Source of the DNA: Murimonas intestini
GTDB lineage: Bacteria > Bacillota > Clostridia > Lachnospirales > Lachnospiraceae
DNA length: 64,000 nucleotides
Assembly: GCF_024622195.1 (NCBI RefSeq)
Contig: NZ_JANKBI010000007.1
Location: 1 to 64,000 of the forward strand
Direction: 5' to 3'
The first letter of the stretch is position 1. Each line of letters opens with the position of its first letter. Positions 26,623 to 34,547 of the stretch are shown here, piece after piece. Position numbers and translations under genes: made by a program. Below the pieces are notes generated by a model, which made no database searches, had not been told where the DNA came from, and was given only the letters and a program-made list of their open reading frames with translations.

Positions 26623-28158
26623 TTAATATCCCCTGTTTCTCTCTATAATGGTCCCATCCATGGCATTGACAGTGAGAAAGCTCATATTCGCCTGATCCTC
26701 AGTGTAAGGCTCAGTCCCTCCATCCTGATAGATATCCCTGCTCCCAAAGAAATCCCATACAGGTATCAGTTTTCCTTCATCCAGATTGTCTTTTTCTCTG
26801 ACTCTCATATAACTGAGCCGGACATCCGTGATACGCATATCAGTCCTTGATTTTTCTTTATCATCGCTTGTATATTTATTAATGATCATATTTTCAAATA
26901 TTTTCTGTATTTCTGAAAAAGGCATCAGATATACATTCTCATTGGAGGACTCGCTAATTTCGTATGGATTCCCCCACCAGAAAGCGGCAAGGCCGTCATC
27001 ATCATATATCAGGCTGATCTTTTCATAAGCCCAGACAGGCGAAAACTGATTGTCAGCGCTCATCTCTGAGTAGGTTCCCTCATCTGGTGTGTAGATAACA
27101 GGAATGCCGTCCACCATTCTGGTATAGTACATCATGTATCCCTGCTTCTTAGGAGTCCCGTCACCGTCTCTTCCGTCTAAACCTGCTACTCCGCTGTAAT
27201 TTTCATATAAAACTATGTCCCCCGCTGAAAACGCCATATCAGTAAACCCAAGTTCCTGCATAAGGGTATCTGCCTCCTGCTTTAACTCATCCAACGATTT
27301 TTCCATTGGTTTGGCATTCTGCAGCTCTGCATTGCTGAAGGGACGCTGATATGTACCATCATTACAGCATATATCGAAGTATGTCCATTTATATTCATCA
27401 CTCAGGTTATTACTCACTCCTACAGAATAAGTCCTCCCGCCCATATTAAAATTTGCGTAAAAATAATTGGGATTCACCTCTTCTTTTGTCTCCTCACCTG
27501 CCTCCTGTCCGTCTTCATCTGTAATATCAACAGGTTCCGGATTGATTACAAATTTATCCGCATACTTTTCTGCCGCCTTCTCATCATACTGTATCTTCGG
27601 CTCCACGATCTCAGTCTGGGGAGTCTCAGGGGCATCCGCATATGCTGCCTCACATTCTTCTATAGAAGCATCCAGGTCCATTCCTTCATACAGCTGCTTA
27701 ATCGTTTCATCACCGCTGGCAATCCGTTCCTTGATTGACTTAAAACTGACAATCTGTTCTTCTATCTCTGATTTTGTCATTCCTGACAGGCCGCTGCCAT
27801 AATTCCTGGTCCACAATTCAGTTTCTTTCATCACCGTTTTGTAGACAGCATCCATGTCAGCCTGTGTATAAGTTCTGGCTTTGACAGTCATAAGCTTTAT
27901 CCCCTGAACATCCGGCACTGTCACAGGGGCATCCACTGTTACCTTGAGGGATCCTGTGGGATCTTCAAGAGATGCTTTATATTCATCAGGAGCAGCCACC
28001 TGCTTTTTAACATTTTCGAATTCATCCTGCGCTACAGTCTCTGCCTGCTCAATATCTGTTTTCTGCCGCACGATCTCCTCATCAGGCGTCTCCTGGCATC
28101 CTGCAAGACTTGTGACAATTGCTGCTGACAACAGAACAGCTCCCAATCTATATTTCAT
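26623..28158 (-). CDS. Lipoprotein, paralogue 1 of 3 (DUF6034-like)
   Basis: 511 residues. The start is ATG 28158 because GGAGG precedes it and the signal peptide begins there; upstream in-frame codons run through the promoter. The lipobox is SLAGCQETPDEEIV. It shares VPDVQGIKLMTVKARTY, LMPFSEIQKIFENM and a C-terminal NAMDGTIIERNRGY with the two following copies. It is the first gene of the block and follows the terminator of the sensor kinase gene, so it probably starts the ABC transcription unit. Function unknown; extracellular membrane-bound. Confidence 0.65.
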   Translation of the reverse strand: MKYRLGAVLLSAAIVTSLAGCQETPDEEIVRQKTDIEQAETVAQDEFENVKKQVAAPDEYKASLEDPTGSLKVTVDAPVTVPDVQGIKLMTVKARTYTQADMDAVYKTVMKETELWTRNYGSGLSGMTKSEIEEQIVSFKSIKERIASGDETIKQLYEGMDLDASIEECEAAYADAPETPQTEIVEPKIQYDEKAAEKYADKFVINPEPVDITDEDGQEAGEETKEEVNPNYFYANFNMGGRTYSVGVSNNLSDEYKWTYFDICCNDGTYQRPFSNAELQNAKPMEKSLDELKQEADTLMQELGFTDMAFSAGDIVLYENYSGVAGLDGRDGDGTPKKQGYMMYYTRMVDGIPVIYTPDEGTYSEMSADNQFSPVWAYEKISLIYDDDGLAAFWWGNPYEISESSNENVYLMPFSEIQKIFENMIINKYTSDDKEKSRTDMRITDVRLSYMRVREKDNLDEGKLIPVWDFFGSRDIYQDGGTEPYTEDQANMSFLTVNAMDGTIIERNRGY

Positions 28159-28254
28159 GTATATACCTCCATTTTCTTTCTGCTGTCTGTGCAGATAGGC
28201 ACAGACCTGCCAACTTTTCATTCTTAATTTACTATAACTGAGAATCAACGTTAA

Positions 28255-28283
28255 AGTATACATAGAAATGTAAACAATTTGAA
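28255..28283 (-). promoter_or_regulatory. Possible promoter of the lipoprotein/ABC block
   Basis: On the minus strand TTCAAA (28278-28283) and TATACT (28255-28260) are separated by 17 bp, right after the kinase terminator and about 95 bp before the first lipoprotein start. The weak -35 suggests activation, plausibly by the adjacent response regulator. Confidence 0.4.
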
Positions 28284-28320
28284 AATGCCGCACCCGGCCA
28301 GGCAGGCCGCTGCGGCATTT
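28283..28320 (-). terminator. Intrinsic terminator after the sensor kinase
   Basis: AAATGCCGCA pairs with TGCGGCATTT, and an inner GC-rich part adds to the stem. On the minus strand TTTTC follows. It lies just beyond the kinase stop codon at 28327. Confidence 0.75.
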
Positions 28321-28326
28321 CTTCAC

Positions 28327-29745
28327 TTATTTGTACTGGTCCTGTTCTTCATATCCCCTGCTGTTATCATCAAAAATAACATGGATGCTTGTTCCCACGC
28401 CCTCAGTGCTCTCGATCTGCAGCCGGGCATTGTGGAGATATGCTATCTGCTTACATAACGCCAGACCAAGTCCGATTCCTCCGGCTTTCTTGCTTCTGGA
28501 TTTATCTACCATATAGAAGGCTTCCGTGATCTTAGGGATCTCATCCGCGGGGATCCCCTTCCCGCAGTCTCTCACCACGATCTGATTCCCCACTGCAATG
28601 ACATCTATCGTATCACCCTCTTTGCAGGCTTTCATGGCGTTGTCGATCAGGTTAACCATCAGGCTTTCCATCAGATCCACATCCATCAGGAGCTCTCCCA
28701 TGGAGCAGGACATCACCAGATACATTCCCTTTTCCTTTAAGTGGTAGCCCTCCAGGACTTCTACCCTTTTAAAAAGCTTTTGCACAGGATAATATTCCAT
28801 TGCCACAGTCTCATTATCATACATGCCGATCAGGTTCATCAGTTTTCCCGAAAGACGTTCCAGACGCTTGCATTCTGAATTAATATGGACCAGGGCCTTC
28901 TTCTGCTGATCCTCACTGATCTTCACGTGCAGAAGTGTGTCAGAATATCCTATGATGGAGGTCATGGGGGTCTTCAGTTCATGCGTCAGGCTTCCCAGAA
29001 GCTGTTTACGCCTCTCAGAGACATCCTCCAGCTCTCTGACCTGGTTCTCTACCTGTTCTGCCATCTGGTTGAACGCGGTGCCGACCATACCCAGCTCATC
29101 CCTTGATTCCACTCTCACCCTTCGGTCCAGCTCACCGCGGCTTATGCCTGCTGCAGCCCTTTGGAGGCGTTTCAAAGGCCTCAGAGTCCTGCGCACCATA
29201 ACAGAGACAGCCATGGCTGCCGTCAGGGCAACTGCCAGATATATTCCTATAAACAGAAGCGCCTGCTTCGCTATATCCTCGTACATGGAAGAAATATCGC
29301 TTACCATCAGCAGCTGATAATCACCGGACGGCTCCACTTTAATATTTCTTCCCATGATAAGGATCCTGGCGCCTTCCAGGTTCTGTATGACATGAGTCAC
29401 ATCATCTGACGTCCAGCGGCCTGAATCCTTTTCCACCAGTTCAAAATCCGTCAGATTACAGACTATCTGGCCTTCCTTTATCATAATATATTTATTGCTT
29501 CCATATTTCTTTAAAAGATAATTAATAAATGATTTTCTGGTAGCCTCACTGTAAGTGAGCAGTTCATTGTCAGACATCTCCTGACCCAGCGCATATGAGG
29601 TAGCGCGGACCTGCTGCTCATAATTTTCTATAGTCTGCTCCAGGCTGTAGACCGCCGTCCTGTATATAACAATAGCACCGAAGATCCCAGTCGCCAGCAG
29701 CAATGTCACCACAGTCACCAGGGAAATCTTCGTTGATAATTTCAT
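28327..29745 (-). CDS. Sensor histidine kinase
   Basis: 472 residues. A first membrane helix (about 7-29) and a second (about 163-185) flank an extracytoplasmic sensor domain of about 130 residues. A HAMP segment (VRRTLRPLKRLQRAAAGIS) follows. The H-box is LTHELKTPMTSIIGYSDT with His about 255. N and G boxes are NLIDNAMKAC and DCGKGIP plus GGIGLGLALC. The start codon is one base after the response regulator stop, with GGAGG inside the end of that gene, so the two are translationally coupled. The pair probably senses an envelope or antimicrobial cue and controls the downstream lipoprotein/ABC block. Confidence 0.9.
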   Translation of the reverse strand: MKLSTKISLVTVVTLLLATGIFGAIVIYRTAVYSLEQTIENYEQQVRATSYALGQEMSDNELLTYSEATRKSFINYLLKKYGSNKYIMIKEGQIVCNLTDFELVEKDSGRWTSDDVTHVIQNLEGARILIMGRNIKVEPSGDYQLLMVSDISSMYEDIAKQALLFIGIYLAVALTAAMAVSVMVRRTLRPLKRLQRAAAGISRGELDRRVRVESRDELGMVGTAFNQMAEQVENQVRELEDVSERRKQLLGSLTHELKTPMTSIIGYSDTLLHVKISEDQQKKALVHINSECKRLERLSGKLMNLIGMYDNETVAMEYYPVQKLFKRVEVLEGYHLKEKGMYLVMSCSMGELLMDVDLMESLMVNLIDNAMKACKEGDTIDVIAVGNQIVVRDCGKGIPADEIPKITEAFYMVDKSRSKKAGGIGLGLALCKQIAYLHNARLQIESTEGVGTSIHVIFDDNSRGYEEQDQYK

Positions 29746-29746
29746 C

Positions 29747-30406
29747 TTAATCCTCCAGACGGTATCCTATTTTAGGTATTGTCTTAATCACATCTGAGAG
29801 ATCCAGCTTCTTCCGGATCTGCCCTATATGAACATCTATGGTCCTGGTTTCCCCCAGATAATCACTGCCCCATACCTGGTTAAGCAGCTGGTCTCTGGTA
29901 AATGCCACATTCTTATTTTTTGCCAGAAGCACTAAAAGGTCGTACTCCAAAGGTTTCAGGCTGACCTGCACACCGTTTTTAAGCACCTGGTGTTCAGACA
30001 GATTGATCTCCACTTCTCCCACAGAAATAATATCTCTCTGCTTGCCTGTCCTCTCCAGCACCTTCTCTACCCTTACTAATAGTTCCAGCACTTCAAATGG
30101 CTTTACAATATAATCCTCAGCCCCAGATTTTAATCCCTTGATCTTGGAGCCCACATCTGACTTGGCAGTCAGGTAGATGACAGGTACATTATGTATCTTC
30201 ATGACATCCATTAATTCAAATCCATCTTTCCCCGGAAGCATCACATCCAGCAAAGCCAGATCAAAGGCCCTACTCTCCTCCAATATCTTCTCTACACCGT
30301 CCCCTTCATAGACAGGCACTGCCTCATAACCTGCCACAGTCAGGTTCATGCAGATCAGCTCCGATATGGAGTAGTCATCTTCCACTACTAAAATTCTGTT
30401 TTGCAC
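29747..30406 (-). CDS. OmpR/PhoB-family response regulator
   Basis: 219 residues. The start is a GTG at 30406, because AAGGAGGG lies 8 bases upstream and the receiver domain begins with QNRILVVEDD right after it. The receiver has the acidic pair ED, phospho-Asp in LALLDVMLPG, a Thr in VIYLTAKS and a Lys in YIVKPFE. The winged-helix output domain ends in TIDVHIGQIRKKL and GYRLED. It is encoded directly before its sensor kinase. The likely targets are its own operon and the block starting at 28158. Confidence 0.9.
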   Translation of the reverse strand: MQNRILVVEDDYSISELICMNLTVAGYEAVPVYEGDGVEKILEESRAFDLALLDVMLPGKDGFELMDVMKIHNVPVIYLTAKSDVGSKIKGLKSGAEDYIVKPFEVLELLVRVEKVLERTGKQRDIISVGEVEINLSEHQVLKNGVQVSLKPLEYDLLVLLAKNKNVAFTRDQLLNQVWGSDYLGETRTIDVHIGQIRKKLDLSDVIKTIPKIGYRLED

Positions 30407-30527
30407 AGCATACTCCCTCCTTGCAGTGATTCTAGCACAGTAAAATGCGAAAAAAAGCATCAAAATGTAAATTATGATACCTTAATACATTATACTTCCC
30501 TTTCCTGCAGGGCACAATGGGATTTTA

Positions 30528-30701
30528 TTACTTTAAGTGCCATGCCTCCCAGCTGGCGTACTCCATCCGCATGTCAACCTCAGCCTGAACCTCTGTCACA
30601 GGCTCTTCATATTTTTCTGATGTCCGGCCGCAGGAGGCAGCTCCGGCGCCTGCCCCAGCTATCAAACATAAAACTGCACAAAATAAAGCCGTTCTTTTCA
30701 T
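30528..30701 (-). CDS. Small secreted or lipid-anchored peptide, 57 residues
   Basis: A short frame with an AAGGAGG site upstream of ATG 30701. It encodes MKRTALFCAVLCLIAGAG, then a Cys in AASCGRTSEKY and an acidic tail ending WEAWHLK. The N-terminus is a signal peptide; the Cys at 24 lies in an imperfect lipobox (AASC lacks the usual Leu), so lipid attachment is uncertain. It sits 121 bp before the response regulator gene on the same strand. No family was recognised. A role as a co-sensor or ligand partner of the kinase is speculation. Confidence 0.5.
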   Translation of the reverse strand: MKRTALFCAVLCLIAGAGAGAASCGRTSEKYEEPVTEVQAEVDMRMEYASWEAWHLK

Positions 30702-30798
30702 TTTCCGAACCTCCTTAAGGCAATCTGCCTTTTCTATTAGGATATCCGTAAAATGTAAAAATGAACGGCTTTTTCATGTAAAATTTCTGGTAATTTTT

Positions 30799-31413
30799 CT
30801 ACAGCTTTTTGAATTTTTTCATCTCCTGATAAAGCCTGGCTATGGGCAGGCCAACTACATTATTATAGTCCCCGCATATCCTTTTTACAAATACACCGGC
30901 CCGGCCCTGTATCCCATAGGCCCCCGCTTTGTCCATAGGCTCTCCAGTTGCAATATACTCTCTTATCTCTTTATCAGACATTGGATACATCTCCACCTCA
31001 GTACATTCTGAAAATGTGTGATATGCCTCTCTTGTGCCTTTCCTGATATAAAAGGTGACCCCGGTATATACATGGTGGCATCTGCCCTGGAGTGATTTCA
31101 GCATTCTGGCCGCATCAGCCTCATTCTCCGGTTTGCCGAGAATCTTTTCGTCCAAGGCAACTACAGTATCAGCGCCGATGACAAGTATGCCTTTTTCTAT
31201 CCTGCCGGCCACGGCCTGAGCCTTCTGGAATGACAGCTCTTCCACCACCTCATCAGGGTTTGTCTTAGTTATGGTCTCCTTTACGTTGCTGATTATAATA
31301 CGGAAAGTAATACCAGCCTGACGCAGCAGCTCCTTTCTTCTGGGCGAAGCTGACGCCAGGACTACATCTCTCTCATTCGTATTTTTTATCTCCCAATCAA
31401 GTGTCTCATCCAT
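30799..31413 (-). CDS. maf: Maf family nucleotide pyrophosphatase
   Basis: About 204 residues. The ATG at 31413 is preferred over 31422 because AGGAGG is only one base from the latter. Family motifs are VLASASPRRKELLRQAG near the N-terminus, ADTVVALDEKILGKP with the catalytic Asp, and DKAGAYGIQG toward the C-terminus. Maf proteins hydrolyse dTTP, UTP or modified nucleotides, and the gene (septum formation inhibitor) is often near cell division genes. It is followed upstream by the thioesterase gene on the same strand. Confidence 0.88.
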   Translation of the reverse strand: MDETLDWEIKNTNERDVVLASASPRRKELLRQAGITFRIIISNVKETITKTNPDEVVEELSFQKAQAVAGRIEKGILVIGADTVVALDEKILGKPENEADAARMLKSLQGRCHHVYTGVTFYIRKGTREAYHTFSECTEVEMYPMSDKEIREYIATGEPMDKAGAYGIQGRAGVFVKRICGDYNNVVGLPIARLYQEMKKFKKL

Positions 31414-31469
31414 CTTATACATGCCTCCTGTATCCGCCGGCTTTGCCCTCTTTGCGGAACCATAAAATT

Positions 31470-31943
31470 TTAATAGCCTTCATTTCTGCGCAGCTTCCTG
31501 AGTTCACTGCGTTTTCTGCCGCCTTCCCACTCAGCCCTTTCATTCTCATTCTCCAGGATGAGTCCGGGCACTTCCACCGGCACACCTTCTTCATCTATTG
31601 CCACCATCACCAGATATGCCCTGTTTATCACATGACGCCTGCCATCCAGGCCTTCCACGTAAGTATCCACCCTGACTTCCATTGAGCTGCGGCCCACGTA
31701 TGTGATTTTTCCCCGCAGGACAAGCATATCATTTATTTTGGCCGCTGACTTAAACTGCAGGTTATCAACTGCCGCTGTGGTTGTCTCCATCCCTGCATGG
31801 CGTTTTGAGACGATCCCTGCCATCTCATCGATCCACTGCATAAGCTTGCCCCCAAACAGCCTTCCATATCCATTAATGTGGGCAGGCATGAGCAGATATG
31901 AATTTTCCGTCTGAGAATCAGCGACATATTTCATTTCTCTCAT
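31470..31943 (-). CDS. Acyl-CoA thioesterase, hotdog fold (YciA/YkhA type)
   Basis: About 157 residues from ATG 31943 (AAGGAG at 8 bases; ATG 31949 is too close to it). The hotdog signature NGYGRLFGGKLMQWIDEMAG carries the conserved Asp and the Gly-Gly-Lys loop, and VDNLQFKSAAKINDML forms the second strand-helix part. Such enzymes hydrolyse acyl-CoAs in the cytoplasm. The C-terminal tail is rich in Arg/Glu. It is followed by maf at 56 bp and preceded by tRNA-Tyr with a terminator between. Confidence 0.8.
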   Translation of the reverse strand: MREMKYVADSQTENSYLLMPAHINGYGRLFGGKLMQWIDEMAGIVSKRHAGMETTTAAVDNLQFKSAAKINDMLVLRGKITYVGRSSMEVRVDTYVEGLDGRRHVINRAYLVMVAIDEEGVPVEVPGLILENENERAEWEGGRKRSELRKLRRNEGY

Positions 31944-31978
31944 GGTCATTTCTCCTTATTTTCTGACGGTACGTCTAA

Positions 31979-32005
31979 GGGGGTGCTGCGAAATGCAGCA
32001 CCCCC
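31979..32005 (-). terminator. Terminator after tRNA-Tyr
   Basis: GGGGGTGCTGC pairs perfectly with GCAGCACCCCC around a 5-base loop. It lies 10 bp beyond the 3' end of the minus-strand tRNA. The tail is short (TTAG). Confidence 0.65.
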
Positions 32006-32015
32006 TTACCGGCAA

Positions 32016-32097
32016 TGGATGGAGGTGGATTCGAACCACCGAAGCAATTTGCAGCAGATTTACAGTCTGTCCCCTTTGGCCACTCGGGAATCCATCC
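32016..32097 (-). tRNA. tRNA-Tyr (GTA)
   Basis: The acceptor stem GGATGGA pairs with TCCATCC, discriminator A. The anticodon loop reads CTGTAAA with anticodon GTA, and a long variable arm typical of bacterial tRNA-Tyr follows. The T arm has GGTTCGAATCC. The 3' CCA is not encoded, so the CCA-adding enzyme at 45553 is needed. Confidence 0.95.
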
Positions 32098-32138
32098 ATT
32101 TAAACAGCAGTACTAAATAATCCTGCTGACAAGATATA

Positions 32139-32167
32139 TTTATATCATATCCTGTCAGAAATTGCAA
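32139..32167 (-). promoter_or_regulatory. Probable promoter of tRNA-Tyr
   Basis: On the minus strand TTGCAA (32162-32167) and TATAAA (32139-32144) have a 17-bp spacer, about 40 bp before the tRNA. The -10 lies inside an imperfect palindrome with TGACA and TGTCA outer arms, which could alternatively be a hairpin at the end of the amylase transcript. Confidence 0.45.
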
Positions 32168-32171
32168 GACC

Positions 32172-34277
32172 TTAAGCTATGCTTTTTGACAGGTAGACAG
32201 CAGCAGACCTGGGAGGAAGTGAAATAATGAAATCTCCCCTCTCTGTGGGGAAGGATGCATTTTCTGTGGTAAAGCCATCAGCGTCCGTCTGTATCAGCCT
32301 GGTAAGCTGCGCCCCGCCCGGCACCTGTGCCTCCCATACAGGAACCTTAAACTGCTGCTCCTCCTGGCTGTTGTTAAAGATACATATGATCTGCTCCTCC
32401 CTGTCAAACCGCCCATAGCTCAGGCAGCTGTGCCTGGATGAGAGCAGTTTGATTGAACCGTGTGCAAAGACCCTGTGCTCTTTGTGTATCCTGATCATCT
32501 CCCTGTGAAAATCCAGAAGCTCTCTGTTCTCTTTCCCCCAGGGGTATGTCCTCCTGTTGTCCGGGTCAGTAAATCCGCAGACTCCTGCTTCATCACCATA
32601 ATAGATGGTAGGCGCACCCGGCCATGTCATCTGCATGACTACAGCCTCACGCATCACGGCAGGGTCCACGTCCTGGCTGGCCGCTTCATATCCAAGGTGT
32701 GCCACCCGCCCCACCTTGTGGTTCGTCCTGGTGAGAAATCTGGAGTGGTCATGGTTAGACAGCTCGTTCATGGCTGTCTGGAGTGAAGGCCCCAGGAAAT
32801 TGCACATGTGATGGCTCATAGCGCCTATGAAACTCTCTTCATTGCCCAGCATATCCTCCCTGTACTCATCACTGTGTTTCTCCATGCCTGTGAAAAACCA
32901 GGTGAGCGGCTCCATAAAAGCATCGTAGTTCATGACAGTGTCCCACTCATCACCCTTCAGCCACGGGCCTGCATCCCCATAGTGCTCTGCCAGTATCAGC
33001 GCATCAGGGTTGGCCTCCTTTACAACGCTCCTGAAGGCTTTCCAGAAACGGTGGTTGTATTCCTCTGAGAAACCCAGGTCAGCAGCCACGTCAAGTCTCC
33101 AGCCATCTGCATTATAGGGGGGAGAAACCCACTTTTTTGCCACGTCCAGGATATAGTCACACAGCATGGGGGAATTCTCGTATGCCAGTTTCGGCAGGGT
33201 GTCATGTCCCCACCAGCCGTCATAGAAAGGATTATAAGGCCAGTCATGCTCATTGTTGAACTTAAAGAAACTCCTGTAAGGGCTGCTGCTGTCCACATAG
33301 GCGCCTTTTTCATAGCCGGGCTGGTTCTCATATATCCTCTCCCTGTCCATCCACTTATTAAAAGAGCCGCAGTGGTTAAAGACACCGTCCAGGATCACCT
33401 TCATGCCCCTCTTATGTGCCTCCTCCACAAACTCAATAAAGAGCTGGTTGCTTGCCTCCAGATTTTCCCTGTCAGTCACCCTTCTGATATATCTGGTGGC
33501 ATGGGTATTATCTTTGTCACCATAGTTAAGCAGCTCCCCCTCGTCACGGACGATCCTGCCATAATGGGGATCCACATAATCATAGTCCTGTATATCATAT
33601 TTATGGTTCGAAGGCGACACAAAGATAGGATTAAAATAGATCGCCTCAATCCCAAGGTCCTTCAGGTAGTCCAGTTTATCCATGACACCCTGGATATCTC
33701 CGCCGTAGAATTCTCTTACTCCCATCAGCTCAGGATATTTATTCCAGTCCTCTACCCTGGTGACAGTATCATTTATATAGCTGTACTCTCCGTTCTCCAC
33801 ATCATTTCCATGATCCCCGTTGCAGAAACGGTCCACAAATATCTGGTACATGACTGCACCCTTAGCCCACTGGGGCGTTTTAAAGCCCGGTGCAATGGAG
33901 AATGAGTAGTATTCCTTCAGGTCATGGGATACTCCCCTTTTATTATAGAAGCATCTCGCCTTTCCGATCTTTACTTCAAAATAATAATGAAGCGTTTTAT
34001 CGTCCAGCTGCACATCTATTTTATAATAATCAAAATTACCTTCTGTATTGTCATATTCCATCAGCAGCCTGTCTGCTCCGCTTATAAAAAAAACAGCGTC
34101 CACATTATCCTTGGCTGTACGGAACCGGATCGTCACCACATCCCCGGGCTCAGGCTCCATTGGCGTCACATAATTTGAGGTCTCATCGCTGAACAACGCA
34201 TTAGGCTTAAAAACAGGCCTCATCTGCATTACATACTTTTGCTCTTTAAGCAGTTGTTCTAATTTATTGGGATCCAT
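32172..34277 (-). CDS. GH13 alpha-glucan hydrolase (neopullulanase/cyclomaltodextrinase type)
   Basis: 701 residues. The start is ATG 34277 (AAAGGAG upstream). An N-terminal CBM34-like beta domain spans about 1-140. The TIM barrel has the four GH13 regions: DGVFNHCG, GWRLDVA with the nucleophile Asp, ILAEHYG with the acid Glu, and SNHDHSRF with the transition-state Asp. A C-terminal beta domain follows. No signal peptide is visible, so it acts on imported malto-oligosaccharides, cyclodextrins or pullulan fragments. It is a single gene with its own promoter-like sequence upstream. Confidence 0.88.
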   Translation of the reverse strand: MDPNKLEQLLKEQKYVMQMRPVFKPNALFSDETSNYVTPMEPEPGDVVTIRFRTAKDNVDAVFFISGADRLLMEYDNTEGNFDYYKIDVQLDDKTLHYYFEVKIGKARCFYNKRGVSHDLKEYYSFSIAPGFKTPQWAKGAVMYQIFVDRFCNGDHGNDVENGEYSYINDTVTRVEDWNKYPELMGVREFYGGDIQGVMDKLDYLKDLGIEAIYFNPIFVSPSNHKYDIQDYDYVDPHYGRIVRDEGELLNYGDKDNTHATRYIRRVTDRENLEASNQLFIEFVEEAHKRGMKVILDGVFNHCGSFNKWMDRERIYENQPGYEKGAYVDSSSPYRSFFKFNNEHDWPYNPFYDGWWGHDTLPKLAYENSPMLCDYILDVAKKWVSPPYNADGWRLDVAADLGFSEEYNHRFWKAFRSVVKEANPDALILAEHYGDAGPWLKGDEWDTVMNYDAFMEPLTWFFTGMEKHSDEYREDMLGNEESFIGAMSHHMCNFLGPSLQTAMNELSNHDHSRFLTRTNHKVGRVAHLGYEAASQDVDPAVMREAVVMQMTWPGAPTIYYGDEAGVCGFTDPDNRRTYPWGKENRELLDFHREMIRIHKEHRVFAHGSIKLLSSRHSCLSYGRFDREEQIICIFNNSQEEQQFKVPVWEAQVPGGAQLTRLIQTDADGFTTENASFPTERGDFIISLPPRSAAVYLSKSIA

Positions 34278-34326
34278 AAAATTCTCCTTTACTTGCCCTT
34301 TTGCAGGCACCGCATAACATATTACT

Positions 34327-34355
34327 ATTCTATACCATATAATTCTAACCTACAA
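34327..34355 (-). promoter_or_regulatory. Probable promoter of the GH13 gene
   Basis: On the minus strand TTGTAG (34350-34355) and TAGAAT (34327-34332) are separated by 17 bp, about 50 bp before the start codon. Confidence 0.4.
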
Positions 34356-34399
34356 CCCAATTTTAACACCGTTCACGCCTCAAAACAGTTTTTAGACGG

Positions 34400-34432
34400 A
34401 AAAAAGGCAGCCTACGAACAGCTGCCTTTTTT
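34400..34432 (-). terminator. Terminator after ftsH (symmetrical)
   Basis: AAAAAAGGCAGC pairs with GCTGCCTTTTTT around a 9-base loop. The symmetrical A and T tracts allow action on either strand; it lies downstream of ftsH on the minus strand. A run of eight Gs at 34483-34490 sits between it and the ftsH stop. Confidence 0.85.
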
Positions 34433-34547
34433 GGAGAAGGTATTTCTTCTTATGGGGTGTAGCAAAAACTATATAATGTATTGGGGGGGGTTTTACGATG
34501 ATTATTATAGCATCATGTCCCCAATAAGTGTGCACAAACTTCACAAA

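Noticed and set aside
28159..28326. N-terminal extension of the first lipoprotein
   Set aside because: It runs through the promoter and terminator, lacks a ribosome site and would bury the signal peptide.
33204..33905. 233-codon plus-strand frame inside the GH13 gene
   Set aside because: It is antisense to the catalytic barrel with all four GH13 regions.
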